From NCBI RefSeq assembly GCF_023168325.1, contig NZ_AP025688.1:2666001-2730000 (forward strand): a DNA stretch of 64,000 nt, read 5' to 3'. The position numbers were made by a program, and so were the translations under genes. Source of the stretch: Tsukamurella sp. PLM1 (lineage in GTDB: Bacteria > Actinomycetota > Actinomycetes > Mycobacteriales > Mycobacteriaceae). The notes under the pieces were generated by a model, which made no database searches, was not told where the DNA came from, and worked only from the letters and a program-made list of their open reading frames with translations. Shown piece after piece: positions 49,183 to 57,860 of the stretch (its first letter is position 1; each line of letters starts with the position of its first letter).

Positions 49183-49596
49183 TTATGCGGCTCGGCTCAG
49201 GTCCGACTCGACCGAATTGAGGAAGGTCTGCACGCGGGAGTGCAGCACCGCCACGTCCTCCGCGGTCACGGTGCGCGCCGTGGTCTCCAGTGCGGCGACC
49301 ACACCCGAGACCGAGGTGAAGTACGCGACCCACTCGGCGTAGCCGGGCGCGGCCTTGGCGAGCCGCAGCCACGCGTTGCGCGTGGGCCGCCGCACGCCCG
49401 TCTCACGCTCCGCGAGCAGCGCGGCCGCGCCGCGCAGGGCGGCGTGGTAGATGTCCCGGTACTGATCCGCCGGGGCGGGTGACCCGCCGGCCCGGGCGAG
49501 GAACTGATCCGCACGATCGAGGATGCGGGCCGCGCCCGACTCCCCGACCCGCCGGCCCGAGCCGACGTGACCGATCCGTGCCTTCGACTCGACCAT
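49183..49596 (-). CDS. SAV_6107-like HEPN-domain protein
   Basis: 137 residues, nearly all alpha-helical: AARILDRADQFLARAGGSPA, YRDIYHAALRGAAALLAERE, AWLRLAKAAPGYAEWVAYFT and VAVLHSRVQTFLNSVESDL. The helix pattern and the central AALRGAAALLAE resemble the SAV_6107-type HEPN family common in actinobacteria. The RNase motif RxxxxH of toxin HEPNs is not evident, so RNase activity should not be assumed. The ATG at 49596 has a strong GGAGGAGG site; an upstream ATG exists. Downstream, about 100 bp separate it from the DUF3040 gene. Confidence 0.62.
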   Translation of the reverse strand: MVESKARIGHVGSGRRVGESGAARILDRADQFLARAGGSPAPADQYRDIYHAALRGAAALLAERETGVRRPTRNAWLRLAKAAPGYAEWVAYFTSVSGVVAALETTARTVTAEDVAVLHSRVQTFLNSVESDLSRAA

Positions 49597-49826
49597 GACG
49601 TTCCTCCTCCGCAACGCGACTTCCCGCTTCTACCGCTGTGTTGTACCGGACGGGACTGACACGGAACGCTTCCCTCGTTTCGCGCCAGCCCCGCCGGACC
49701 GGGCCGGACGGCGAACCACGATCCGGCGCCAGAACATGCGCGCCAATCCGATGACCCGTGATCGAATAACTGTTCGATCACTTCTAATATAGCGTGGGTC
49801 ACCGACACGTCAAGGGGGTTCATCGC

Positions 49827-50420
49827 ATGCCGTCGGCACCAGCACCGCGGATCCAGCGCCTGTCCCCTCAGGACGCCACGCTCTGGCTCCCCGCCGCGCT
49901 GCAGATCTACGTCGCCGCGATGGACTACCCCGCGGGCACGGAGTCGCACCGCATGCCCATGTGGCGAGAGCACCTGAATCGGCCCGGATACTCGGCCTTC
50001 GGCGCGGTGCAGCCGCTGCCGCTGCCGACCGGGGAGCTGCGCGATCACCTGGTGGGCATCGCCTACGGCTACAGCGGCTCCGGCGACCAGTGGTGGAACC
50101 GCCAGCTGCGCATCGGCCTGCGGCAGCGCGGCCTGGACCAGCACCGCATCGACGACCTGGCCGGCGACTACTTCGAGCTCACCGAGCTGCACGTGCACCC
50201 CACGGTCCAGGGCCGCGGCGTCGGCCACGCCCTGCTCGGCGCACTCCTGCGCGACCGTCCCGAGCCGCGCGTGCTGCTGTCCACCCCGGAGGTCCCCGCC
50301 GAGGCCAACCGCGCCTGGAAGCTGTACCGGCGCAGCGGGTTCTCGGACGTGCTGCGCGATTTCCGCTTCTCGGGCGACCCGCGCCCGTTCGCCGTCCTCG
50401 GCCGCGGCCTGCCGCTGTGA
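49827..50420 (+). CDS. GNAT-family N-acetyltransferase
   Basis: 197 residues. The acetyl-CoA site is in LTELHVHPTVQGRGVGHALL, the Gcn5-type Q/RxxGxG/A motif, and ANRAWKLYRRSGFSDVLRDF is the conserved final helix-strand. The Mycobacterium counterpart (Rv2170) is in the same position. The ATG at 49827 is chosen over the GTG at 49794 because a TAATAT -10 (49785-49790) would place the RNA start between them. The acceptor substrate is not readable from sequence; Rv2170 has been linked to metabolic-enzyme acetylation. Stop overlaps the next GTG. Confidence 0.88.
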   Translation: MPSAPAPRIQRLSPQDATLWLPAALQIYVAAMDYPAGTESHRMPMWREHLNRPGYSAFGAVQPLPLPTGELRDHLVGIAYGYSGSGDQWWNRQLRIGLRQRGLDQHRIDDLAGDYFELTELHVHPTVQGRGVGHALLGALLRDRPEPRVLLSTPEVPAEANRAWKLYRRSGFSDVLRDFRFSGDPRPFAVLGRGLPL

Positions 50421-52000
50421 CGGTCGACGTCGCGGTCGTCGGCTCGGGCCACAACGCCCTGGTCGGCGCCGCGTACCTGGCGCGGCAGGGCCGCTCGGTC
50501 ACCGTCTTCGAGGCCGACACCGTGCCCGGCGGGGCGGTCAGCACCGTCGAACGGTTCCCGGGGTATCGCGTGGACCGCGGATCGTCCGCGCACCTGATGT
50601 TCCGGCACACCGGTATCGCCGAGGAGCTGGACCTGGCCGCGCACGGGCTGCGCTACCTCGACTGCGATCCGTGGGCGTTCGCCCCCACCCCGCCGGGCGG
50701 TACCGCGCCCCCGATCGTCTTCCGGGCCGACCTCGACGCCACGGCCGCGTCGATCGCCGCGGCGTGCGGCGCGCGGGAGGCGACCGCGTACCGTCGGTTC
50801 GTCGGCGACTGGGCGCCCCGCGCCCGGGCGACCATGGCGGCGTTCGGCGGCTCCCCCAGCCCGGCCCGGCTCGGCCGCGCATTCTGGCCCACGAAGGGCC
50901 GGGCGAGCGTCGCGCAGCTCTCCCGCACGTACCTCGCCTCGGGCGATCAGCTGCTCGACGAGTACTTCGACGACGAGCGGCTCAAGGCCGCACTCGCCTG
51001 GTTCGGCGCGCAGTCCGGTCCCGCGATGAGCGAGCCCGGGACCGCACCGATGGTCGGCTTCGCCGCCCTGATGCACACCCTGCCGCCGGGACGCGCGGTC
51101 GGCGGCAGCGGCGCGCTCACCACCGCCCTGCTCGGCCGCCTCGGAGCCGACGGCGGCACGGTCGAGCTCGGAACCACCGTCACCGAGCTCCGCCGGTCCG
51201 GACGGGCCTGGCAGGTCACCGTCGCCGGGCCCGACGGTCCGCGCACCGTCACCGCCCGGACCGTGCTCGCGGGCTGCCACGTCCTGACCACCCTCGGCCT
51301 GCTGGAGCGCGGCGGCTACGACGGCGCGCGGATCGGCCGGTGGCGCCGCACCATCCAGATCGGGCCCGGAGTCGGCATGGTGCTGCGGCTCGGCACGACG
51401 GAGCCGCCACGGTTCGACGGCGTCCCGCTCGCCGACCAGGCCGGCCTCGGCCTGCTCGTGGCCGACCGCGGGCACCTGCACCGCGCGCGGGGCGACATGC
51501 TTGCCGGGGACGCGCCCCGTCGGCCGGCGGTCCTGGCCATGACGTTCTCGGGCCTGGACCCGTCGATCGCGCCGGCGGGCAGGCACAACACCACGCTGTG
51601 GGCGCAGTGGTACCCGTACGCGCTCGGCGGCGCGGGCGCGCGGCGCGACTGGGCTGCCGTCGCGGAAGCGGAGGCCGACCGGATCGTCGCGGAGACGGGG
51701 CGGTGGGCGCCGGGCTTCGCGGAGACCGTCGAGCACCGGCACGTGCAGACGCCGGCGACCCTGGAGTCGGAGCTCGGGCTGCTCGGCGGCAACGTGATGC
51801 ACGTCGAGATGGCGCTGCACGACATGCTGCTGTTCCGGCCGCTCCCGGAGCTGGCCGGCGGCCGGGTCCCGGACGCTCCCGGGCTCGCGCTGGCGGGCGC
51901 CTCGATGCATCCGGGCGGCGGCGTGAACGGCTCGAGTGGGCGGATCGCGGCGCGGCTGCTCGCCCGCGACCTGGGACACCTGGCACGATGGCGCTTGTGA
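50417..52000 (+). CDS. FAD-dependent oxidoreductase, phytoene desaturase/CrtI-like
   Basis: 527 residues. N-terminal dinucleotide motif VAVVGSGHNALVGAAYLARQ followed by a VTVFEADTVPGGAVSTVERF, the CrtI/amine-oxidase-type FAD motif, and a C-terminal FAD-binding GLALAGASMHPGGGVNGSSG. It resembles the all-trans-retinol saturase / phytoene dehydrogenase-like group (pyridine nucleotide-disulphide oxidoreductase domain 2). No carotenoid genes are nearby, so the substrate is open. Start GTG overlaps the acetyltransferase stop (GTGA) and its stop overlaps the lppM start, so the three are coupled. Confidence 0.85.
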   Translation: MTVDVAVVGSGHNALVGAAYLARQGRSVTVFEADTVPGGAVSTVERFPGYRVDRGSSAHLMFRHTGIAEELDLAAHGLRYLDCDPWAFAPTPPGGTAPPIVFRADLDATAASIAAACGAREATAYRRFVGDWAPRARATMAAFGGSPSPARLGRAFWPTKGRASVAQLSRTYLASGDQLLDEYFDDERLKAALAWFGAQSGPAMSEPGTAPMVGFAALMHTLPPGRAVGGSGALTTALLGRLGADGGTVELGTTVTELRRSGRAWQVTVAGPDGPRTVTARTVLAGCHVLTTLGLLERGGYDGARIGRWRRTIQIGPGVGMVLRLGTTEPPRFDGVPLADQAGLGLLVADRGHLHRARGDMLAGDAPRRPAVLAMTFSGLDPSIAPAGRHNTTLWAQWYPYALGGAGARRDWAAVAEAEADRIVAETGRWAPGFAETVEHRHVQTPATLESELGLLGGNVMHVEMALHDMLLFRPLPELAGGRVPDAPGLALAGASMHPGGGVNGSSGRIAARLLARDLGHLARWRL

Positions 52001-52707
52001 TTCTCCGAAGGATGTTCGCGATGCTCGGGGTCCTGCTGCTGACGGCGGGGCTCGCGGCGTGCGCGAGCCCCGGCCCCGGCGACCGCATGTCCGGCAAGAT
52101 CGTGGCCGCGCAGACGCCCACGTCCGACCCGAAGGGGCCGCAGATCGCGGCACCCGGCGAGTTGAGCGGGCTCGCGGAGGTCCGGGCGTACGACTCGAAC
52201 GGCAAGGTCGGCACGCAGATGGTGTTCACCACCATCACGTTCGGCCAGTTCAACCAGCTCGGCGAGGTCGTCTCGCAGGCGTTCGACACGTCGGCGGCGT
52301 CGATCAAGATGCGGGTGCAGCGCACCGGCGGCACGGTGATCCTCTCGGGCACGGCCGATCTCGCGCCGCTGGCGCCGAACTCGGCGCTGATCGTGGTGTC
52401 GTTGCAGTTCCCCGGTCCGGTCACGGCGACCAACGGGCAGCAGGAGAGCGACGACCTGGTGACGTGGACGCTGAACGCGGGCACCTCCGCGGCGCTCACC
52501 GCCGAGGCCGACTACGCGGACCCGTCGATCGCGTCGTTCACCCGCTGGGCGTGGATCACGGCGCTGGTCGCGTTCCTCACCGCCGGCGTCGTGGCGTCGA
52601 TCGCGTACGTGCGCCGCGACCGCAGCCCCAAGCCCGGCCAGGAAACCGCCGAGCCCGAGTCGCTCATCGAGCTCCCGCAGTGGCTGCGGGAGAAGCTGGG
52701 CCGCTAG
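51988..52707 (+). CDS. lppM: LppM family lipoprotein
   Basis: 239 residues. Signal peptide and lipobox: MFAMLGVLLLTAGLAACASP, with the lipid cysteine at about residue 25 of the longer reading. The mature beta-rich domain (LSGLAEVRAYDSNGKVGTQM; TTITFGQFNQLGEVVSQAFD; LPG-like LQFPGPVTATNGQQ) ends with a membrane helix (AWITALVAFLTAGVVASIAY) and a short charged tail. The LppM homologue in M. tuberculosis (Rv2171) is linked to phagosome/macrophage interaction. It is convergent with metF, and the two stop codons overlap. Confidence 0.88.
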   Translation: MALVILRRMFAMLGVLLLTAGLAACASPGPGDRMSGKIVAAQTPTSDPKGPQIAAPGELSGLAEVRAYDSNGKVGTQMVFTTITFGQFNQLGEVVSQAFDTSAASIKMRVQRTGGTVILSGTADLAPLAPNSALIVVSLQFPGPVTATNGQQESDDLVTWTLNAGTSAALTAEADYADPSIASFTRWAWITALVAFLTAGVVASIAYVRRDRSPKPGQETAEPESLIELPQWLREKLGR

Positions 52708-53636
52708 ACGCCGACCGGCAGCATCCCGAGGTTCTCGAGCACCTCGGAGGTGGCCTTGGCGAAGTTGAGCGTGCAGAAGTGCAGGGCCGGCGCGCCCTCG
52801 GCGATGAGCCGCTCCCCCATCCGCGAGGCGATCTCGATGCCGACGGCGCGCACGGCGGCGCGGTCCTCCTCGGGCCCGTCGCCCGCGGCGGCGCGCAGCT
52901 CGGCGCGCATCGCATCCGGGATCTTCGCGTTCGACAGCTCGGCCATGCGCGAGACCGACTTCAGCGACGTGATCGGCATGATGCCCGGGATCAGCGGCTT
53001 CGCCCCCTGCTCGGGGTCCTCCGCGATCACGGCGTCACGCAGCCGCAGGTAGTCGTCCACGTCGAAGAACATCTGCGTGATCGAGTAATCGGCGCCCGAG
53101 CGCAGCTTGTCCGCGAAGTACCGCACGTCGTGCGCCAGGTCCGGCGAGCGGTGGTGCCCCTCCGGGAACGCCGCGACGCCCACGTGGAAATCGCCCAGCT
53201 CGCGCACCAGCTCGACGACCTCGCTGGCGTACTCGACGCCCTCGGGGTGGCGCACCCAGTCGCCCAGCGGGTCGCCCGGCGGGTCGCCGCGCAGCACGAG
53301 CACGTTGCGCACGTCGCGGTCGGCGTACGCGCCCATCAGCGCGCGCAGCTCGGCGACGCTGTGGTTCACGGCCGTCAGGTGCGCGACCGGGAGCAGCGTG
53401 GTGGTCTCGGCGATCTCGCCGGTCACGCGCACCGTGCGGTCGCGGGTGGACCCGCCCGCGCCATAGGTCATGGACACGAACGCCGGGTCCATCCGCTCGA
53501 ACGTGCGCACGGCGCGCCACAGCCGGGCCTCGCCCGCTTCGTCGCGCGGGGGCATGAACTCCACCGAGAACGGCATTCGCCCGCTCGCGCGCACGGCGTC
53601 GAGGCGATCGAGTACGGTCCGGCTTTGGTCAGTCAC
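52704..53636 (-). CDS. metF: Methylenetetrahydrofolate reductase-family protein
   Basis: 310 residues of MTHFR TIM barrel: MPFSVEFMPPRDEAGEARLW (catalytic Glu), FVSMTYGAGGSTRDRTV, HLTAVNHSVAELRALMGAYA, VLVLRGDPPGDP and ADYSITQMFFDVDDYLR. The family reduces 5,10-methylene-THF to 5-methyl-THF with FAD and NAD(P)H. The same gene sits beside idsA2 and lppM in M. tuberculosis (Rv2172c). The GTG at 53636 has TATTCT 7 nt before it, so translation is probably leaderless. It lacks the long regulatory C-terminus of eukaryotic MTHFR, as expected. Confidence 0.9.
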   Translation of the reverse strand: MTDQSRTVLDRLDAVRASGRMPFSVEFMPPRDEAGEARLWRAVRTFERMDPAFVSMTYGAGGSTRDRTVRVTGEIAETTTLLPVAHLTAVNHSVAELRALMGAYADRDVRNVLVLRGDPPGDPLGDWVRHPEGVEYASEVVELVRELGDFHVGVAAFPEGHHRSPDLAHDVRYFADKLRSGADYSITQMFFDVDDYLRLRDAVIAEDPEQGAKPLIPGIMPITSLKSVSRMAELSNAKIPDAMRAELRAAAGDGPEEDRAAVRAVGIEIASRMGERLIAEGAPALHFCTLNFAKATSEVLENLGMLPVGV

Positions 53637-53660
53637 GCTTCTCAGAATAGGTTTGCCGGT
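53637..53660. promoter_or_regulatory. Back-to-back leaderless promoters of metF and idsA2
   Basis: In 24 bp between two divergent start codons lie two -10 hexamers: TAGGTT on the plus strand (53648-53653), 7 nt before the idsA2 ATG, and TATTCT on the minus strand (53649-53644), 7 nt before the metF GTG. They overlap by the self-complementary TA at 53648-53649. Both transcripts should start at or next to the initiation codon, and polymerase can bind only one way at a time. Confidence 0.65.
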
Positions 53661-54749
53661 ATGACGCTGCCCGTCGCCCCGCCCGATACCGCCCTCGCCG
53701 ACATCGCGGCGGCCGTGCAGCCGGCCCTCGAAACCTTCCTCGCCGAGCGCCGTGACCTGGTCGAACCCGTCGGTCCGGTGTTCGCCGAAGCCACCGCCGG
53801 GTTGGAGCGGTTCGTTTTGCTCGGCGGTAAGCGTATTCGGCCGGCCTTCGCCTGGACGGGGTGGCTGGCGGGCGGCGGGGAGGCCGACGGCGCCGTGGCC
53901 GCGGCCGCGTTGCGGGCCTGCGCGTCGCTGGAGTTCGTCCAGGCGTGCGCCCTGATCCACGACGACATCATCGACGCCTCGTTCACCCGCCGCGGCCGGC
54001 CCACCACGCACCGGGAGTTCGCGCAGCTGCACGCCGAGCGCGGCTGGTCGGGGTCGTCCGACAGGTTCGGCGAGGCGACCGCGATCCTGCTCGGCGACCT
54101 GGCGCTGGCCTGGGCGGACGACATGTTCCTCGGCGCCGGCCTGGAACCCGAGCGCTACCTGCGCGCCGCCCGCGCATGGGCCGCGATGCGCACCGAGGTC
54201 CTCGGCGGCCAGCTGCTGGACATCGTGAGCGAGGCCGCGCGCGACGAGTCGGAGGCGGCCGCGGAGCGCGTGGTCCGGTTCAAGACCGCCGGCTACACCG
54301 TGGAGCGCCCGCTGCACGTGGGCGCGGCGCTGGCGGGCGCGTCGGACGAGGCGATCGCCGCGCTGCGCGCGATCGGCGTCGATCTGGGCGTGGCCTTCCA
54401 ACTGCGCGACGACCTGCTCGGCGCGTTCGGCGACCCCGAGGTCACCGGCAAGCCGTCGGGCGACGACCTGCGATCCGGCAAGCACACGCCGATGCTCGCG
54501 CACGCCCTCGCGACGGGCGGCGCCGCCGCGACCGAACTGCGCTCGCTCGTGGGCACCGACCTCGACGACGACGGTGTCGCACGCGCCCGCGCCGCCCTGC
54601 GGGAGACGGGGGCACCGTCGGCCATGCAGGCGCGGGTCGAGGAGCTGACCGCGCGCGCCACGTCCGCGATCGTGCGGGCCCCGATCGACGACGGTGCGCG
54701 GCCCGTCCTGGCCCGGCTCGCCGCGGTCCTGGTGGACCGGGCGGCGTAA
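53661..54749 (+). CDS. idsA2: Trans-polyprenyl diphosphate synthase (IdsA2-like, GGPP-type)
   Basis: 362 residues. Substrate-binding GGKRIRPAFAWTGWLA, first Asp-rich motif LIHDDIIDAS (DDxxD) and second motif FQLRDDLLGAFGD. It condenses isopentenyl diphosphate with an allylic diphosphate on Mg2+. The chain-length-determining residues before the first motif (FVQACALIHDD, no bulky aromatic block at -4/-5) fit a C15-C20 product, but that is inference. The order metF-idsA2-mptA parallels Rv2172c-Rv2173-Rv2174. The iron-uptake operon is inserted between idsA2 and mptA here. Confidence 0.9.
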   Translation: MTLPVAPPDTALADIAAAVQPALETFLAERRDLVEPVGPVFAEATAGLERFVLLGGKRIRPAFAWTGWLAGGGEADGAVAAAALRACASLEFVQACALIHDDIIDASFTRRGRPTTHREFAQLHAERGWSGSSDRFGEATAILLGDLALAWADDMFLGAGLEPERYLRAARAWAAMRTEVLGGQLLDIVSEAARDESEAAAERVVRFKTAGYTVERPLHVGAALAGASDEAIAALRAIGVDLGVAFQLRDDLLGAFGDPEVTGKPSGDDLRSGKHTPMLAHALATGGAAATELRSLVGTDLDDDGVARARAALRETGAPSAMQARVEELTARATSAIVRAPIDDGARPVLARLAAVLVDRAA

Positions 54750-54763
54750 CCTTCCGATCCAGA

Positions 54764-54808
54764 GTTAGGCAAACCTAGCCACCACTGGGTATGGTTCCGT
54801 TTACCTAA
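54764..54808 (+). promoter_or_regulatory. Tandem IdeR/DtxR iron boxes and promoter of the siderophore operon
   Basis: GTTAGGCAAACCTAG (54764-54778) matches 13 of 15 positions of the core of the IdeR/DtxR consensus TTAGGTTAGGCTAACCTAA. A second, weaker box GTTCCGTTTACCTAA (54794-54808, 11 of 15) lies downstream. A TATGGT -10 (54790-54795) is between them, so iron-loaded IdeR would cover the promoter. GGTAAAGGAG, a good ribosome site, precedes the ATG at 54834. Iron-repressed expression is inferred. Confidence 0.72.
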
Positions 54809-54833
54809 CAGTTGGTAAAGGAGACGCCACCGC

Positions 54834-55826
54834 ATGTTCACCCGCACCCGCAAGGCCGCCCCGTTCGCGGCCGCGTTGATGGCCGCGAGCCTCGTGTTCG
54901 CCGGCTGCTCCACCACGAGCGCCGAGGACGAGGCCCCCGCCGCCGGCGAGAAGATCACCGTCAGCACCAACAAGGGCGAGGTGCAGGTCCCCAAGAACCC
55001 GAAGCGGGTCGTGGTCCTCGACAACACGAGCGCGGAGACCGTGAAGGCGATGGGCGTGACCCCGGTCGCGATCCCCAAGGGCCTGTTCGCCAAGAGCGTG
55101 CTGGGCGACTGGATCTCCAACGCGGACATCAAGGACACGGGCACCCACGCGGAGCCGAAGCTCGATGTCATCGAGGACGTCAAGCCCGACCTCATCATCG
55201 GCGGCTACCGCTTCGCGAAGGCCGAGGGCGACATCAAGAAGATCGCCGAGAAGACCGGCGCCGCCTTCATCGACATCGCCGCCGAGGACGGCGCGCCCAA
55301 GGGCCGCGTCGAGACCATGCGCGATTCGACCATCACCCTGGGCAAGATCTTCGGCAAGGACGAGCAGGCCAAGCAGATCGTGGCCGACTTCGACAAGAGC
55401 CTCGACGCCGCGAAGGCACAGGCCACAGGCCAGAGCGTGTTCCTGTCCATCGTCAACGGCGGCAAGATCGACAACGGTGCCAAGCGCATGCAGCCGTTCA
55501 TCGCGCCGCTCAACCTCAAGGACGTGTTCGCGGGCCAGGCCGGCGATCACCACCAGAACTCGGGCCTGACCCCCGAGGCCATCGCTCAAGCGAACCCGCA
55601 GTGGGTCATCGTGATGGACCGCGACGCCGCCGTGCCGCCGACCGACGGCAGCACGCCGCAGACCGCCGCCGAGACCTTCAAGGCGCAGCAGGCGTTCGCA
55701 GGAGTCGAGTTCCAGCAGAAGGACCGGATCTACTACCTGGACAACGACTTCTACCTCCGTGAGGGCATCCAGGACTACGGCCAGAACTACGCCGCATTGG
55801 CTGAGGCCATGGCCGCCAAGAAGTGA
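54834..55826 (+). CDS. Iron-siderophore ABC importer, substrate-binding lipoprotein
   Basis: 330 residues. Lipoprotein signal ending ASLVFAGCSTTSAE, then the TroA/FepB-type fold: ITVSTNKGEVQVPKNPKRVV, VIEDVKPDLIIGGYRFAKAE, AFIDIAAEDGAPKGRVETMR and the closing YYLDNDFYLREGIQDYG. The overall pattern resembles the CeuA/YclQ/FatB catecholate-siderophore group more than FhuD or CdtB types, but ligand class is inference. First gene of a four-gene operon; each junction overlaps. Iron regulation by the upstream boxes. Confidence 0.9.
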   Translation: MFTRTRKAAPFAAALMAASLVFAGCSTTSAEDEAPAAGEKITVSTNKGEVQVPKNPKRVVVLDNTSAETVKAMGVTPVAIPKGLFAKSVLGDWISNADIKDTGTHAEPKLDVIEDVKPDLIIGGYRFAKAEGDIKKIAEKTGAAFIDIAAEDGAPKGRVETMRDSTITLGKIFGKDEQAKQIVADFDKSLDAAKAQATGQSVFLSIVNGGKIDNGAKRMQPFIAPLNLKDVFAGQAGDHHQNSGLTPEAIAQANPQWVIVMDRDAAVPPTDGSTPQTAAETFKAQQAFAGVEFQQKDRIYYLDNDFYLREGIQDYGQNYAALAEAMAAKK

Positions 55827-56845
55827 CGGCGACCGCCACCGACGCACCGCCCCAGGCGGGTTCCCGGAAGGGGACCCGCCTGGGGCGCGTCGCGCTCCCC
55901 GCGCTCGCCGTCGCGTGCGTGGTGCTGCTGGCACTGTCGCTGATGACCGGCGAGTACCACATCACCCTCGCGGGGCTGCTCGCCGGCGACGATGAGATGT
56001 GGCGCATGTTCTTCATCTCCCGTGTCCCGCGCACCGCCGCACTGGTGTTCGCGGGCCTCGCGATGAGCTTCTCCGGCGTGATCATGCAGCGCCTCACGCA
56101 GAACCGCTTCGTCGAGCCCACCACCGCCGGCACCGCCGAATGGGCGGGCCTGGGCGTGCTGCTGTGCATGCTGTACCTACCCGGCGCGACGCCCGTGGTG
56201 CGCATGATCGTCGCCACCGCGACCGCGTTCCTGGGCACGCTGATCTTCCTGGGCTTCATCTCCCGGATCCGCGCCCGACGGTCCGCCATCGTCCCGCTGG
56301 TCGGCCTCATGCTGGGCGCGGTGGTCAGCGCCATCACCACGTACCTCGCTATCGGAGCGAATCTGCTGCAGGCCGTCGTGAGTTGGCGCTCCGGCGGTTT
56401 CGCACACATCGTGCGCGGCTTCTACGAGCCACTGTGGGCCGTCGCGATCATCGCGGTGGCCACCTACCTGTTGGCCAACTACTTCACCATCGCCGGACTG
56501 GGCAAGGACGTCGCGACGTCGCTCGGCCTGCGCTACGGACTCACGATGGGCGTCGGGGTCACGATGGTCGCGCTGGCGTCGGGCGTCACCAGCGTGGTCG
56601 TCGGCTTCATCCCGTTCCTCGGCCTCGTGGTGCCGAACATCATCAGCGCGCTGCGCGGCGACGACGTGCGCAGCGGGCTGCCCTGGGTGGCGATACTCGC
56701 GACCGTGCTCATCGTGGGCTGCGACCTGATCGGACGGGTCGTCGTTCGGCCCATGGAGATCCCCGTGTCCGTGATCATGGGCGTGATCGGCGCGGCCACG
56801 TTCCTCGTGATCGTGCTGTCGAGGAGGAACCGTGTCGCTCTCTGA
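55823..56845 (+). CDS. Iron-siderophore ABC importer, FecCD permease 1
   Basis: 340 residues with about ten membrane helices. The family segments are FISRVPRTAALVFAGLAMSF, NRFVEPTTAGTAEWAGLGV and ASGVTSVVVGFIPFLGLVVP, with the ATPase-contact region GKDVATSLGLRYG. GTG start overlaps the binding-protein stop (GTGA). It pairs with the next permease to form the translocation pore; the two are paralogous but not identical, as in YclN/YclO. Confidence 0.92.
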   Translation: MTATATDAPPQAGSRKGTRLGRVALPALAVACVVLLALSLMTGEYHITLAGLLAGDDEMWRMFFISRVPRTAALVFAGLAMSFSGVIMQRLTQNRFVEPTTAGTAEWAGLGVLLCMLYLPGATPVVRMIVATATAFLGTLIFLGFISRIRARRSAIVPLVGLMLGAVVSAITTYLAIGANLLQAVVSWRSGGFAHIVRGFYEPLWAVAIIAVATYLLANYFTIAGLGKDVATSLGLRYGLTMGVGVTMVALASGVTSVVVGFIPFLGLVVPNIISALRGDDVRSGLPWVAILATVLIVGCDLIGRVVVRPMEIPVSVIMGVIGAATFLVIVLSRRNRVAL

Positions 56846-57860
56846 GGCAACGGCGGGACCGTCGGTCAGCGCGGGCGCGAGCCGGGTGGGCTGGCGCACC
56901 CGGATGGCGATCGCCGCGACCCTCGCGCTGGTGGCGCTGACGGTGTACCTGCTGATGCGCACCGGCGCGGACGACGTGCTGCGCTGGGACTTCCAGTTCG
57001 GGCTCTCGTTCGAGCGGCGGGTGCGGACCGCGACGGCGATCGTGATCGCGGCCTTCTGCGGAGCGGTCGCGACGGTGCTCTTCCACACCGTGACGCACAA
57101 CCGGATCCTCACCCCGTCGATCATCGGCCTGGACTCGCTGTACGTGCTGATCCAGACCGTGGGCGTGTTCCTGGTGGGCGGCCGGTTCGTCGACAACGGC
57201 GACTCCGTGCCGCAGTTCGTGGCGCAGACCGCGGCGATGGTGATGTTCGCGGCGGTGCTCTACGGCTGGCTGTTCTCGGGCCGGTTCGCGAGCCTGTTCC
57301 TGCTGCTCCTCGCGGGTGTCGTGCTGGGGCTGGCGTTCCGCGCGTTCGCGGAATTCCTGCAGCGCCTGCTCTCCCCCACCGAATTCGACGCGCTCTCGAT
57401 CAAGCTGTACGGCCGGCTCAGCGCGGTGAACGCCGACCTACTGCCGATCGCGGGGATCGCCTGTCTCGTGGTCGGCGTCGTCGTGTGGCGGCGGCGCCGC
57501 GTGTTGGACGTGCTGCTGCTGGGCCGCGATCCGGCGATGGGCCTCGGCGTGAACCACCAGCGCGAGCTCACGCTGGCGCTGGTGCTCATCGCCGTGCTGG
57601 TGTCGATCAGCACCGCGCTCGTGGGGCCGATGATGTTCTTCGGCTTCATCATCGCCACGCTCGCCTACCAGCTCGCGGGCGACTGGCGACACCGCGCCAC
57701 GCTACCGATGGCCTTCCTGATCGGCGTGATCATGCTCGCGGCCGGCCAGTTCATCCTGCACAACGTGTTCTACGCCAACGGGATGCTCACCGTGATCATC
57801 GAGTTCGCCGGCGGCATCCTGTTCCTCGCCATGCTGTTCCGCCGAAGGGGGACGATGTGA
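56832..57860 (+). CDS. Iron-siderophore ABC importer, FecCD permease 2
   Basis: 342 residues, about nine or ten membrane helices. FecCD segments: FCGAVATVLFHTVTHNRILT, PSIIGLDSLYVLIQTVGVFL, LLLGRDPAMGLGVNHQRELT (ATPase contact) and VSISTALVGPMMFFGFIIAT. Starts with a GTG inside the last codons of the first permease (14-bp overlap) and overlaps the ATPase gene by 4 bp. Heterodimeric partner of the first permease. Confidence 0.92.
   Translation: MSLSEATAGPSVSAGASRVGWRTRMAIAATLALVALTVYLLMRTGADDVLRWDFQFGLSFERRVRTATAIVIAAFCGAVATVLFHTVTHNRILTPSIIGLDSLYVLIQTVGVFLVGGRFVDNGDSVPQFVAQTAAMVMFAAVLYGWLFSGRFASLFLLLLAGVVLGLAFRAFAEFLQRLLSPTEFDALSIKLYGRLSAVNADLLPIAGIACLVVGVVVWRRRRVLDVLLLGRDPAMGLGVNHQRELTLALVLIAVLVSISTALVGPMMFFGFIIATLAYQLAGDWRHRATLPMAFLIGVIMLAAGQFILHNVFYANGMLTVIIEFAGGILFLAMLFRRRGTM

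Noticed and set aside
49183-49596. HEPN toxin of a toxin-antitoxin pair
   Set aside because: No MNT-type antitoxin gene adjacent and no RxxxxH motif seen.
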